Source: Exobasidium rhododendri (Eukaryota > Basidiomycota > Exobasidiomycetes > Exobasidiales > Exobasidiaceae). Taken from it: 64,000 nucleotides of DNA. Under the pieces are notes generated by a model. It saw nothing but the letters and a program-made list of their open reading frames with translations. It was not told where the DNA came from and ran no database searches. Below are positions 1 to 11,500 of the stretch, piece by piece. The DNA lies in NCBI GenBank assembly GCA_026210745.1, contig CP110630.1, positions 5,518,001-5,582,000 on the forward strand. The letters are read 5' to 3'. The position numbers and the translations under genes are program-made. Numbering within the stretch: the first letter of the stretch is position 1; each line of letters starts with the position of its first letter.

Positions 1-3000
1 CCTTTGACCAATTCATACCCTTGCAGCGCTTCGTCTGGGTCAAACATTTCCGTGTGAACTATTCCAATCTTCCTTGTTGCCTCAACTTGGAGAGGCGGAG
101 GAGGAGTAGCGAAGTGGGACTCACCAGAGTCATCCATGCTACCGGCTCTCTGATAGTAGGGATTGATTGATCTTTGAGACGCAGCATAGACCTTTCCAAA
201 GCTAGTGATGGACACACTATCAAAGCTTGTCTTTCGATCATCCGGCATCTCCAGGTCATGGACGTGCTGGGCCATTCGCAGATCTCTTGCACCAGGCAGT
301 CTCCTCAGTGCTCTGCGTACCATACCGTCATCTTCGTCGCTGGACAAATCAATGTCATCGATCTGGACAATGTTGTTGCGCGGTCTGTTTGAAAAGGAAG
401 GAGAAGGACGAGTGTGTAGCGGTGAGACTTGTTTGCCTGTCAGCAGAGTAGCATTTGTCAGCAGAGTAGCACTGTCTTGAGTAGTAGGTTGCTGGGCAGT
501 CGAAACAGATCGCAAGGTCTGATCACTTTGAAAGTGATGCAAATGATCCGCCTTTGCACTCTTGACCACTCTAGACTTTGGCAAGTACAGAGATTCGTCT
601 CGTGCAAAATCGGGATGCTCATCATTAATGTTCTGTTCAATGTCTTCATCTTTGTAGATACCCAGGCCGTACTCCGACTCTGCGTCTGATCCCCCTTGGT
701 ATATACTTCCTCTGATGCTATCGCCATGCATATCGATCGAGCTTGCTGGTGTGCTTGACGACTGGTTGCTCGTAGCACTCAAACTCGGTGTCTCTTCTCG
801 ACCGGTCAGGCTATCCGACGTTGGATCCTCATCACTGACCTGACTCTTCTGATCAGAACTGACATGCATGTTGAAAAATTGTAGGAAATTCTCCAACCCT
901 CCCCGAATGAAGAGCAGATCACCGCTATCGTTGGCTTCGAATTCCAAACCCTCGTAGCCGTTCCCGTCAGTGGTGTTGCCGAGACTGTTTGCAGCCCGAC
1001 TGTTCAAGTTTCGCTTCAGTCGTGACAACTTCCCAACAGTATTGACAAAAACGCGAGAAATAGTGTTCTGAGAGAGTGGCAGAGGCGGTGGAGGGTTGTG
1101 CAAAGGTGTCGCTGGCCCGTTGTTGGCAGTATTCCGATGGCCATGTGAGTTTGTCGCACCACTCGCAGTCATTTCGTCGTTGCTTCTTGAGGCAGGAACC
1201 GGGGAGCTATCTTTGTTGGCAGTGTCACTCTGTTGTGGAAATGCTTTTGTCACCTCGTTCGCATCCTCGTAGAAATCTTTCGGCTTTGTAATGTCTGGAC
1301 TTTGACTGGAGGACTGGTTCAGGATCCCTCCTACGCCACCCTGTTCATAGATTACCTTTACACCTCGAACAATCTTCTTCAGGCTTTTAATGATGCTCAC
1401 GTCTGGCGTGTTTGGATCCTGCCCTGTTTCATTCAGCCAATTCGTCAGTTGCTTCCTCAGCTCTCGGTCGGGCACAAAGTCGATTTCGAAGAAGTTTGTC
1501 AACCAATACTTGAGGACTGTGTACGTTCTGACACGGACGATTTTTCTCCTTGCCTCGTCCTTACGGCCTGTTGCAGTAGACATGGCCCACTTGAAGCGCA
1601 GGATGAGCAGACGAAGCAACTCCCTGCTCGATAGATATGCTCGATAGGTATAAAAAAAGTCAGTCAAGAATCGGCTGTCGATTCGACTCGTCAATTCTGC
1701 GACGAGGCACGAAGTGGAGGCGGCGAGCAAAAAAGCACCATCGGAAGGATACATCATGGAATGCTTAGAGCTATGTTGAGGTAGAGGTGGAGGGGTTGCT
1801 GATGCCAGATGGTCGAGTGACGATGAAGTCGAAGATGGTCCTCGAACACTCCAACGCCGGCCAGAAGTCGGCGAATGAGGCGTAGTGGCTGCGTTGGCAT
1901 GTGACGAGATTGGTGAAGGTGGGACGTGATCAATGATACCATCCCGACTTGACAGAATCAGAACGTCGTCATCGTCGGAGCTTCGTATCGCCCACAATGC
2001 AAAGCGTGGATCGTCACCAGGAGCAGCAGATACAAATGAAGTAGGATCGGTCTGATCTTCTGTGCCCTCTGACATGTTGAGAAGATCAGAAGAAGAAGAT
2101 GTCTGTCGAGCTCGTATAATGGGTGACGAAGAAGCGGATACAAATTCTTCCTCTAGAGGCTCGACGCCCTTTTGTGTGTATCGCTGCAAGATGTCGAAGA
2201 TGTGGATGCTTTCGTTGCCGATCTCGACAGGTGTTCGCGTTGTCACCAGCGATGGCGTCGTGGCATGGAAAGCGATATTGTTATCGCCAAAGAGTGGTGA
2301 ACCAAGATCAGTCAACCTCGGAATAGGTGACCTCTGCCAATTGGTGCTGTTCATAGATACATGATCCAAATTCTTTTTCAAGACTGGCTTACCAAAGGGA
2401 GAGATCGGATGCCAATCGGCGTGGAGGTCTCTTCGATGGTTCCAATTGCGCATTTTCCCGTCTCTTTCTTTGCCCTTGCCACTCTTTCCTTTGTCAGCAC
2501 TGTTTATGTCCCTCCTTCCTTCAATCCATGAATCGTCTTCAGCTGCCTTCCCTTCTCTCAGTCCTAAGATAGCTCCCAGGACGTCTCCCCGTTGAATCTT
2601 TTGTGGCGCTTGCTGGGCGACTGTCGACTCTGCTGACAGCTCTCTTTTCCTCTCATTCTGACCGCTTTTGCTAGCACTTATCAAGTTACCGAAGCTTCCC
2701 ATGTTCTTCAAGCCAATGACTGATCGAGGTGTTTTGAGTGTACGTGACGAAGTCTGCTTCTTCTTGCCGCCAGCCTTGCCATATGAGGAGGAGGGCGAAT
2801 CCGAACCAGGGTCGTATCCGGTGTCAGAGCTCTTGTCGAGGGCTTCTTGATCAGCACTTTCGTCCCTCCAATCTGCTCCGACACCATCCCCCCCTCTCCA
2901 CTTGAATCGATAGATGACCCTGCCGCCCTCGACTGCTCGCGCGGTGATCATGAAAGGTGTCCCTATGCCCAAGTCCTCCACATCCTCCTCGCTGCCATCT

Positions 3001-3191
3001 TGACCTTCGACTGCTGGAGTGACGTCCTGACCATCACCAAGAGAAGCATCCTGAACTCTTGAAGTGATCCTGGCGATTTTGATCTCATCGAGAGAACGGA
3101 GTTGAATGCCGTACTTTGTCGCGAGCAGCTTCACTGCATTCCAATTGGTCGTTTCCACATCAGGAATGGAGTCAACAAGCGAGGTTGTCAT
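1..3191 (-). CDS. LTE1: Lte1-like Ras-family guanine nucleotide exchange factor, N-terminal part (runs off left edge)
   Basis: One open frame runs without a stop from an ATG at 3191 to base 1, so at least 1,063 residues are present and the C-terminus is outside the window. A RasGEF N-terminal (LTE-type) domain lies at about residues 480-640, with the recognisable stretch NFFEIDFVPDRELR. A second conserved block (ALRRLPGARDLR) lies near residue 960, as in fungal Lte1 proteins. The CDC25-type catalytic domain should follow beyond base 1. In the family Lte1 acts at the bud cortex on mitotic exit or polarity GTPases; that role is inferred here. Most of the rest is low-complexity Ser/Asp-rich linker. 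The start is uncertain: an upstream ATG at 3355 opens a 54-codon frame whose TAA overlaps the 3191 ATG, or may be joined to the main frame by a 65-base intron (see findings). Confidence 0.75.
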   Translation of the reverse strand, partial: MTTSLVDSIPDVETTNWNAVKLLATKYGIQLRSLDEIKIARITSRVQDASLGDGQDVTPAVEGQDGSEEDVEDLGIGTPFMITARAVEGGRVIYRFKWRGGDGVGADWRDESADQEALDKSSDTGYDPGSDSPSSSYGKAGGKKKQTSSRTLKTPRSVIGLKNMGSFGNLISASKSGQNERKRELSAESTVAQQAPQKIQRGDVLGAILGLREGKAAEDDSWIEGRRDINSADKGKSGKGKERDGKMRNWNHRRDLHADWHPISPFGKPVLKKNLDHVSMNSTNWQRSPIPRLTDLGSPLFGDNNIAFHATTPSLVTTRTPVEIGNESIHIFDILQRYTQKGVEPLEEEFVSASSSPIIRARQTSSSSDLLNMSEGTEDQTDPTSFVSAAPGDDPRFALWAIRSSDDDDVLILSSRDGIIDHVPPSPISSHANAATTPHSPTSGRRWSVRGPSSTSSSLDHLASATPPPLPQHSSKHSMMYPSDGAFLLAASTSCLVAELTSRIDSRFLTDFFYTYRAYLSSRELLRLLILRFKWAMSTATGRKDEARRKIVRVRTYTVLKYWLTNFFEIDFVPDRELRKQLTNWLNETGQDPNTPDVSIIKSLKKIVRGVKVIYEQGGVGGILNQSSSQSPDITKPKDFYEDANEVTKAFPQQSDTANKDSSPVPASRSNDEMTASGATNSHGHRNTANNGPATPLHNPPPPLPLSQNTISRVFVNTVGKLSRLKRNLNSRAANSLGNTTDGNGYEGLEFEANDSGDLLFIRGGLENFLQFFNMHVSSDQKSQVSDEDPTSDSLTGREETPSLSATSNQSSSTPASSIDMHGDSIRGSIYQGGSDAESEYGLGIYKDEDIEQNINDEHPDFARDESLYLPKSRVVKSAKADHLHHFQSDQTLRSVSTAQQPTTQDSATLLTNATLLTGKQVSPLHTRPSPSFSNRPRNNIVQIDDIDLSSDEDDGMVRRALRRLPGARDLRMAQHVHDLEMPDDRKTSFDSVSITSFGKVYAASQRSINPYYQRAGSMDDSGESHFATPPPPLQVEATRKIGIVHTEMFDPDEALQGYELVK

Positions 3192-3193
3192 TA

Positions 3194-3355
3194 TGAACGT
3201 CGTGATAAGCAATGGGACAAAGGAAGTGGTGACGTTAATGGCGGAAGCAGAGAAACAGATGTAGCAATGTTGGAAGAGAGGATATCGGACGATTCTTGCT
3301 CCAAGGAGTGATGATGCTTTAGAGCCTGGATAAAGCTGTCGTGTCTACCACTCAT
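3194..3355 (-). other. Upstream 54-codon frame: uORF or first coding exon of the Lte1-like gene
   Basis: ATG at 3355 opens 54 codons (start MSGRHDSFIQALKHHH). The stop TAA at 3193-3191 shares its last base with the downstream ATG (TAATG). Read as a uORF, this geometry would favour termination-reinitiation. Read as an exon, a GTTCAT donor and TGCAG acceptor 65 bases apart would join it in frame to residues KLLATKYG of the main protein. The donor is weak compared with the GTGAGT used by its neighbours. The sequence alone cannot decide. Confidence 0.35.
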
Positions 3356-4738
3356 CTAGAGCATCGTTAGCATCACCTCTGCTCTTGTGGTGTGTATTGT
3401 CCTTAGAGACTCTTGTTTGACCGTCGCAAGGGGGTGGAAATGGTAATTGGTGAGGATTGAAAGAGCGAATGAACTACTACTCGCCGCCTCCCTTTATGAT
3501 TGAAGCGGATTGACTGTGTATCCTGTGTTTCAGATTTCGAAGGCATTTTGGCTCCATCTGGTATCGCGACCATTTCTAAATTGTCAGATGGGTCATTTCT
3601 ATCGCGGGAAAAACACGTGGCCCAACGCGGATACGCGCAAAAAAATACAATGTCCCTTGGATCTTTTTCATTTAAGTTCTTCGGTCTAGCGCCGTATACA
3701 TGGACTGTTTCTGGTCAGGGGGGAGGGAGGGTTTGCCGCTTTGCCATGTAAAGGGGCGCCCCCCCTGGACCTTGCGCTTAGGCGACCCCTATCTTCTTCT
3801 TGCTGGCGCCAGTACATGCTGATGCAACACGGACATGCATTCAACAGTCTACACGTTGAGATGAGTCAGCGTGGTCGACGGGGCAGCACATGAAATCCGA
3901 CGCATCTGTACTAGGCTGTCGAAGCGTTCAGGGGTCCGAGCACCTACAAATAAAAGGCAAGCACAATCTACATTCTTAGTGTCTCTTTCCTGGCCCGTAA
4001 GGGGGGGGATCATAGGTCGTGACAGTATAAAGTTGAGCATTGACATTTCCGTAAGGAGGGGAGGCTGAGATCCTTCCGACAACTACCTCTCTTGTCTGTG
4101 TTCTGTAGCCTTGTTTGCTCACCATCGAGCTCGTCTGTCGAATACACATCCCCTTTCTCTTACGGATTTAGAAGTCTGTTGACGGGAGGCCGAGGAGAGC
4201 GCTTTGGGTGCCTCTAAGCAATATTTACAACCTTCACTGCGCGTCGAGCTTTGGCGTTGACTTCAGAAGTTGAGTTAGCTCTACCCTCTGTCCAACTTCA
4301 CCCATCTTCGGCGACGTTCCGATCCTCATAACACAACTGTACCACTACTTTATCGGACCTTTTGTGTAGATTCTGTGCAGCACACTACTGCAAGTCTGGA
4401 TTTCAGATACAGATCTCAAAGGGGGCAGTGGCCGACACACGCACACACACACACACATACACCCGATATATCGGACGGCATCCCCACAGCCGCTTAGGGG
4501 CGGAGATACTTTCAACACTTGCATCACACCCATATACCCTCTCGCTTCATCGCTCTCCTCTACAACTTGTCCTCGGACGTTTTAGGCAAAGTGAGAGCTT
4601 GCGTAGATATTCCGATCTCGGCAGGCAGTTGAAAGTGAAGATCTACGAAATAAGTAAGAACAACACACGCTCTTCCGCTTGGGTCAGGCTTGATGCCCTG
4701 CGACTATCCATCAGATACAACATAGGACTGCCGCCACC
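3356..4738. promoter_or_regulatory. Shared divergent upstream region of the Lte1-like and Don1-like genes
   Basis: This 1.38 kb stretch separates two divergent genes and must carry both promoters and leaders. I see no coding frame with family resemblance and no tRNA. It contains a CA dinucleotide run at 4438-4461, a G/C-rich patch near 3748-3790 and several poly-pyrimidine stretches. It ends in a GCCGCCACC context directly before the Don1-like ATG. Confidence 0.5.
4438..4461. repeat. CA dinucleotide microsatellite
   Basis: A run of ACAC with one interruption lies in the leader region of the Don1-like gene. It is likely length-polymorphic between strains. Confidence 0.85.
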
Positions 4739-7700
4739 ATGCCTCCGAATCAGAGGAGCGACAGCACCCGTTTGAGTGTCAGACAGCCCCTCGGAGAGGT
4801 CGACGAGAATGTCAGACAATTTACTTTGGAGAAATCATCGGCGATCAGGGGTGTGAACAGGATCGCTCAGACCCCTCGCGGCTCAACTGCATTTCCATCA
4901 TTCGAAGGATCAAATATGTGCAAGGAAAAGGACAGCCTGCTCAGGATGGCTCCGATAGAAAGCACGACATCGAGCCCCAGTCGATCTTCATCGACAGCCA
5001 GTAGTAGTTCGCACGGCGGTCTTACCACATCCCCGACGACGTCGTCCACCCAGAGCTTGATGTTTCCTCCAAGTGCCAGCCTGCAAGCTTCAACATTGGG
5101 ATCAGCTCTAGGGATCAGTCCTTCATCAGCAAGCTCTTCATCTTCGTCCTCATCCTCTTATACCGTCCAACCAGTTCTTCCTCGAAGAGGCCATCGATCT
5201 AATGGCAAGTCCAGTCATGGCAGTGCTGCACCTCTTCCTGTCTGGGCTAGGAGGCCGAGCCTACCAACGATGCCTAGTATGGGCAATCGAGTAAGTGTGG
5301 CTAGTGTGGCATCATTTGAGTCCTTGCCAGAGGGAGAGTCAATACCTCACTTTGCCGTCTCACCACTCGGCAAATCGGTGCATGGGTGCGACGGGGAGCC
5401 AGATGAGAGTAGCACTGCTGCGAAAACGTCAACACCGGAATCATCGACGATCTCTTCCCCTCTCAAGTCAGGCGTGCCGTCGTCCCTATCTCCTCAGAGA
5501 GACGTAGAGGCAGACATGAAGAAGCGGAAGAATGTAGTAATGGAACTTCTCACTACAGAAAGAATCTTTGTGGCCAGCTTGCATCTGATAAACGACAACT
5601 ATTACCAACCTTTAGCCGCACTAAGTAGAGGAGTTCCTTCTAATAAGGTGGAATCATTAAGTGCGGCAGCACCTGTCTTATCTCGTAAGGCAATCGGGGA
5701 GATATTCTCCAACTTTATCGACATTCTACACTTGAATCTCGAACTACTTTCTCGTCTGGACGATCGATTGAGTGGACGGTCGAGGGAAGCGCCTAGCTCC
5801 CGACCATCGTCGACAGTATCGTCGACCTTGGACTCGCCCATAGAGGGACACGATGTCAAACCTTGGAATGCAGAGACTGATGCGATCGGCGATCTTCTAG
5901 TCCCCATGGTGCCCTTTCTCAAGATGTACTCGCTCTACGTCAAGAACTTCAGCAGTGCTCTCATCAGGATAGAGAGTGAAAGGAAGGTAAACGACAACTT
6001 TGCTCGCTTTTTAAAGGAGACTGAAAAGGCGACTTGGGGACGAGCTAGTAATCAAGGCGGCTTCGGTTTCGGATTGGGTTTTCAAGCACACATGTTGACG
6101 ATTGTTCAGCGAATTCCTCGCTACAAAATGTTGGTAGGCGACTTGGTACAATGCACGCCCACGAGTCACAAAGATCATCAAGACCTTTGCAAGGCGTACG
6201 GAGTCATTGAGAAGGTGGCAGAGTCGATCAACGATAATATTCGACAGCATGAGATGGTACTCGTCATGCTTGGCTTACAGCGCTCCTTTCTCGGTCTATC
6301 AGAACCGCTCATTGTCCCAGGGAGATCCTTGATCAAGCGTGGACCTCTCTTGAAGGCATGTCGAAAGAATATCCAACCGAGAGAGTTCTATCTGTTCACC
6401 GACTGTCTTGTGTATGCTGCACCTATTAGTGGATCTATCGATGCGGCATCTGCTGCTTGGCAGGCTTTCAGTCGCTATGGTACGCAAGAAGCAACGCAGC
6501 CACTGATGAGTCCCGCCTTGCATCAAAGCAGTCCAAAGATCTACGAGAGGATCAATGCTACCGACGTCAAAGCACAGCATAATATTGACGGAATGCGAAC
6601 GAGGCAGAGGACCATGTCAGGACCAAGTCCTTATGAGTCCAAGCGTATGTCCATGTCGCTAGAAGGGCAGCAATTGCAATTCCGTGGCAAGTTTAATCTT
6701 CAAGATTGTACAGTGGTAGCAGTAGATGATGTAGTCTCTCCTGAACCTTGGTTGCGACACTGTTTGGAAATTCGGACGCCGGGTAAGAGCTTTGCCGTGT
6801 ATGCAGAGACGTTTGAAGTCAAGCTGCAATGGTTGTCTGCCATCCGGAACGCCAGAGAGGAGTGGGTATCGAATCGAAGGACTCTTCATACCGAAGAGGA
6901 CTCTATCCAAGCGAAGCGAGATCGAAGAAGAAGCTTGCAGATTGGAGGAGGATTCGTCATGCCTTCCACATCGAGGAAGTCGTCGATCGTGTTCGAGAAT
7001 GGATCCTCGTCCCATTCGATCGCAGAGGGCGAGCCTTCCAAGGAGACATCCGCCATACTCTCCCAAGCTTGCCTTAATGCGTCACTTACCAACTATCTCG
7101 GTGAAGCCTGCAATCAAGCCCTGAACGTCGCTTCGACTGCTCGACCAAAGACATTGAAGGTGCTGGAGGAGTATAATGCACCGGTCTGGGTGCCAGATAG
7201 CCGGGCCGATCGATGCGCTTGTTGCAGTGAGATGTTTGGTATCTGGAGAAGAAAGCATCATTGTCGATTGTGTGGTCAGGTAGTTTGCTGGGCTTGCAGT
7301 AGCAAATATTTCTTGATTGCAGGATACGAAGAAGGGGAGGAAGATCGACCAGCTCGTTCTTGTGATACCTGCTACGAATCCGTCTTTCCAGACACTCCAG
7401 AGCACAGCCCTAATCTACCGATCTTAAAAGACAAGATGTCTGTTTCCTGCACCTATTCCGACGCTCGGCCCATTTCGGAAGTGAGCCTCAATACCCCCAC
7501 AACGCCTACTTCACCACCTTCGTCGTCCCCCTGCAACGTGGGTCTTATGATTCCTTACATCGATGACGTGCATCCCCACGTCCTTCCGGAGGCAGACTTT
7601 CCCCTCTCGCCAAGTCTGACGACCGACACGAGCAACGACACAGGCAACAGCAGCACCGATCATGTGCTCCTTTCAGCAGCGCCTTATACACGTCGTCCCT

Positions 7701-8173
7701 ACAACAAGGGTGGCGGAGTTCCCCATTCAAAGGGCAAATTAGCGACCACTCAGTCTTTCCAATTTGGTGATAACCTCTTGAGCCCCCAAGTGCAGGCTGC
7801 TACTTCTGGGCTGGGCACTTTTCGGCTCGTCACTCCGCGTCTGACCACGCCAGAGTTCGAAGAGGTTGCTCACTCGATGATGGGGAACAGGGACGACAAC
7901 AACAGCAGCAGCAGGAGCAGCAGCAGCAACAACAACTGCCAATCCATCGACGGCACTTCTCCTGTCCCTCCTCCTCCTTCTGCTCCTTCTCACACAAGCG
8001 TCGAGGGCAGCGATTACTTTGCCGGTGCGATACCGGGTCAAAGCGAACTTCGCCCACCTCCGGCCCCTCGCCTGTTCTCTGCTCGCAGGAAACCTTTGAC
8101 GGCTGCTGCTCGTCTTTCGTCCTTCTACAGTGGTCTTACGAGCCCTTCTATGACGAATCTTAGCAAGTCATGA
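4739..8173 (+). CDS. don1: Rho-family GEF with DH, PH and FYVE domains (Don1-like)
   Basis: A single-exon gene of 1,144 residues. Domains in order: a Ser/Thr-rich disordered N-terminus with a poly-Ser run; a Dbl-homology domain at about 255-505 (starts KKRKNVVMELLTTERIFV); a PH domain at about 520-710; a FYVE zinc finger at about 814-882 with the WxxD motif (WVPD), the RRKHHCRLCG core and eight zinc-binding Cys/His positions; and a disordered Asn/Ser/Pro-rich tail. The last core motif reads RSCDTC where FYVE domains usually have RVCxxC. The FYVE predicts binding to PI3P on endosomes and the DH-PH predicts exchange on Cdc42-like GTPases. The architecture matches Don1, the Cdc42 GEF needed for cell separation in the smut Ustilago maydis; orthology is inferred. 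The ATG sits in GCCGCCACCATG, a textbook initiation context. Confidence 0.85.
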   Translation: MPPNQRSDSTRLSVRQPLGEVDENVRQFTLEKSSAIRGVNRIAQTPRGSTAFPSFEGSNMCKEKDSLLRMAPIESTTSSPSRSSSTASSSSHGGLTTSPTTSSTQSLMFPPSASLQASTLGSALGISPSSASSSSSSSSSYTVQPVLPRRGHRSNGKSSHGSAAPLPVWARRPSLPTMPSMGNRVSVASVASFESLPEGESIPHFAVSPLGKSVHGCDGEPDESSTAAKTSTPESSTISSPLKSGVPSSLSPQRDVEADMKKRKNVVMELLTTERIFVASLHLINDNYYQPLAALSRGVPSNKVESLSAAAPVLSRKAIGEIFSNFIDILHLNLELLSRLDDRLSGRSREAPSSRPSSTVSSTLDSPIEGHDVKPWNAETDAIGDLLVPMVPFLKMYSLYVKNFSSALIRIESERKVNDNFARFLKETEKATWGRASNQGGFGFGLGFQAHMLTIVQRIPRYKMLVGDLVQCTPTSHKDHQDLCKAYGVIEKVAESINDNIRQHEMVLVMLGLQRSFLGLSEPLIVPGRSLIKRGPLLKACRKNIQPREFYLFTDCLVYAAPISGSIDAASAAWQAFSRYGTQEATQPLMSPALHQSSPKIYERINATDVKAQHNIDGMRTRQRTMSGPSPYESKRMSMSLEGQQLQFRGKFNLQDCTVVAVDDVVSPEPWLRHCLEIRTPGKSFAVYAETFEVKLQWLSAIRNAREEWVSNRRTLHTEEDSIQAKRDRRRSLQIGGGFVMPSTSRKSSIVFENGSSSHSIAEGEPSKETSAILSQACLNASLTNYLGEACNQALNVASTARPKTLKVLEEYNAPVWVPDSRADRCACCSEMFGIWRRKHHCRLCGQVVCWACSSKYFLIAGYEEGEEDRPARSCDTCYESVFPDTPEHSPNLPILKDKMSVSCTYSDARPISEVSLNTPTTPTSPPSSSPCNVGLMIPYIDDVHPHVLPEADFPLSPSLTTDTSNDTGNSSTDHVLLSAAPYTRRPYNKGGGVPHSKGKLATTQSFQFGDNLLSPQVQAATSGLGTFRLVTPRLTTPEFEEVAHSMMGNRDDNNSSSRSSSSNNNCQSIDGTSPVPPPPSAPSHTSVEGSDYFAGAIPGQSELRPPPAPRLFSARRKPLTAAARLSSFYSGLTSPSMTNLSKS

Positions 8174-8562
8174 GCCGGCCTTTCGACTTGCAATGCTTCC
8201 TACTCTACTCCTCTTCCTACATCGTTTCCTTTTCTCTTCCTTCCGATTCAAGACATCTTTCAAATACCCTCGTCTGCACGCTTATCATCTGCATCTTTCC
8301 CCCTCCTCTGTCCCCTAAATCCCCCTTTCCAACCTATAGTCTCGCCGTGTCTCCTCCTTGCTCACCCTAGATCCCTTCTAACGAATACTAATGACGCTTC
8401 CATGCTTGGAAAAGGTGTTTATGGTGGTGGAGAACGATGTCTAGTATACAGTAGTGTGGGGGTGATGATCGCCTTCTTCAAGGGGTATGATTGAGCTCCG
8501 ACTCAATCCTCACTTCGCCATGTGTTGCTTGTCGTGGCCGTCGCGGACCCAAGAGAATCTAC
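8174..8562. other. Convergent intergenic region
   Basis: These 389 bases lie between the 3' ends of the Don1-like gene and the exportin-4 gene. The sequence is pyrimidine-rich on the plus strand. I see no gene. Confidence 0.6.
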
Positions 8563-11500
8563 TCAACCTGCTCTGATCCTTGATCTTCCCAACCAAGCCG
8601 CCACTCTTGCTTCTTTCAAGAATTCTGACTCCTCCTCTCGCCCTTGTGAACTGTGTATGGAGGCTCTTTCGCCTTTGAAACATCGGTCTCTGAGCTCCCG
8701 TACTGCTGCCTTCAACGCTTCTCTTTTCCTGTTTTCCTCCTCTGGACGGAGGTTGGAATTCTCTTGAAAGGTGCTGCTATTAGATCGATGCTCCGAAAGC
8801 AAGCTGGTAGTGAGGCAGAACTCGTCCATCTTCGTCTCCAATCGGCTGATACCTCCCAACTTCTCGTTTGCCAGGCTTTGCATCGATGATCTCATCGTCA
8901 AGAGATGAACATCGAGCAAGGATGTAGCGAGTGGATCAATTAAGACGCCTCGCAGTAACGTGCTGGATATCGACAACAGCGAACGTTCTATCACTTCACT
9001 CAATGACGGAGACAAGACGGAGGTAGTCATGTTGAGGATCTTTTCCACAGCCATACAAAGCACTCGAACAGCTTCAAAACAATCCAGGACCAAGTTCGAT
9101 TCGACGAAACGTAGTGATATCTCAAGCGCAGAGATGCATCGCTGAAACAAGTGCGCATCTCCATGAGCGTGAGGGCTGACGAGAATGCCCACGATGCGAT
9201 GAGGAAAAGAGATCCACAGTTTGCTTGTTAGAGTGGCAAATCTCTTCCTCACCCTAGCGACACTCCGAGCTTCGGTGTTGAGCATGGCGATGGTGTGTGA
9301 AAATGCCTGTAGACAGACATCGGAAGTGTACTCTACAGAGAACGGCTTGAACCACTGTCGAGGGTCTACTGCATCGTTTTCGCTTGCCAGCATGAGATCC
9401 AACAGTGACTCCATGAGCAGGCATAGTCCTTCAAACGGAACCTCCTCCTCCATAGCCGCTTCCATATCACTGCCAAGTAGATTCCTCTCGTTCAGCGAGT
9501 TTACCAAGGCGAATACGGCCGAGTTCAGTCCGACGATCATCTGGGGATCAGCACCGAACCCAACATCGAGCGAGCCAATAAGTGTGCGGTAGACTCGGAC
9601 GACGGCAATCACGATCTCTGCTCTCTCGCTGTAGAGGCGAATCAAGCTGACCATAGTGTCGAAGAAGCGGGAGATGAAGTCGTAGACTGCTCTTGCCGAT
9701 TTTGGCTGAATGCTGGAAGCCAGACCATCGATCATGTCGAGCACGTTGAGCAAGCTAATGATCACGTCGGATCGTTGCGACACTTGGACAGTGGCAAATC
9801 CGTCTTGGTGTATCACACGACTCAGACGGCTTTCCACGGCTTGCTTGATGTATTCGAAGAACAATTCGGGTGACTGCGTCGGAGAGGAAGTGTAGATACA
9901 GCCGACGACGGACGAAATGAGCGGACCATGCGTCTTTGCCGGCAGCACATCCAGCCCTTCTGTGAGCGTCTTTACCGTGTTCTGAAAATCAACGAGTCCC
10001 AATAGTATGTGCATCACTCCTTCCGAGAGGCTAAGCGATTTGATGACCGCTGCCAGCTGAAAGACCACATCTGCATCGGCTCTCCAGACGCCGACAACAC
10101 CTTGAAGGCGAACCAGCAAGTATTGAAGCATCTCTTTCCCAGTCTCGCCACCAAAGTGCGCAGTGAAGATTGGGGTAGTATTGATGAGGAGATACGTCGG
10201 TATCCATCTCGCATTGAACCACAGCAACGTCTCGACAACAAGAGGGCTTCGTACTTGGATACTTGGCTTGCTGTAAGGCTCGAGAAGCGTAAAGCTGAGC
10301 GATTGGATGAGCTGAACGACGCTGCTTTGACGCTCAGCACCCAAGGCTACAATCTCCGAGGCAATCGATGCCACTTCACCCCTGCTGTGATCTGCCAAGA
10401 CGTGCCCGCTTATGAGCGTGATCCAGTGTGTCTGTTCCCAAAGTCCCTCCACCACCGCTGTGTCTTGCTGACTGAGGAAAGACGGAGCATCCGCTGACGA
10501 GTAAAACTGACTCAGTTGCTGTGAAACGGGGCTGTTCACCTCCAGCAGATAGCTGATGCAGGAGTCCAGATCGGAATCACGAGCCAAACTAGCCAAGAGG
10601 ACTAGCTGCCCTTCATACTTTACATGATCTGACTCAGACTCTTGACCGTGTTCAGAAGCATCTTGATTGACATCCTCCTCTGATGCGCTACCAGCGCTGA
10701 GCAGACGGTGGTGGATGTACGGTCGGACGGCTCCGTGATAGACGGCTCTCTTGATCACTTCGGCAGCTTCGCCACTTGCACCTTCATACGAGTAGGGTAA
10801 AGTCGAACGCCAACAGCTCAAGACATTATTGACTGCCTCATCACCCAATTGGATCAGCTCGTCTTCCTCCAGGAAGTCAGTTGAAGGAACAAGCGCAAAG
10901 GTGAAGATGGCGTCGGATAGCACGTTCAGGGTCTCGAGTAGTCTTCCCAAGTCGATGAACTGGTAGAGCATGCTCTTGTCGTCGCTGGATGTCAAGAGAT
11001 TGAGAAAGAGCTGCGAGCAGAATAGCAGACTGTTCCCATACAAATTCAGAGAGCGTTTGACTTCGTTGCTCTCCTTTTCTATGCACGTCTTCGTCACGAT
11101 GGCGATGATGCAGTCCATTTGACTTTGTCTACTCACTCCGATCAACTGTCGATCTGCTTCACTTTGGATGGTGAGACGATAACTGGCTACTTCCAACATC
11201 GATTTCTCAATAGCGACTATGCAGTAGGAAGCTTCTCGGAAATTGCGACTCTCTAGTTCTTTGGCATAGCCGTAGGCCAGATGGAGCACGGAAATCACCT
11301 CTCGAGAGAAGAAATTGCCGTGTGAGTTGGGTATCAATCGAAAGGACGTCTTTATCATTCCTGAGCTTCGCGCTTCAGCCCTTTTGTCGTCATTGTCGTC
11401 TTCATCATCATCATCTTCAGAGTCCTTCGTCTCGTCATTCTTCAGCAGCTGAGTCTGCCGTTCCACTGTCAAGGGACCTCGGAGACCTGCAAAAGGTTCT

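Noticed and set aside
10009-10497. 162-codon plus-strand open frame inside exportin-4
   Set aside because: It is antisense to conserved XPO4 segments, with no recognisable product.
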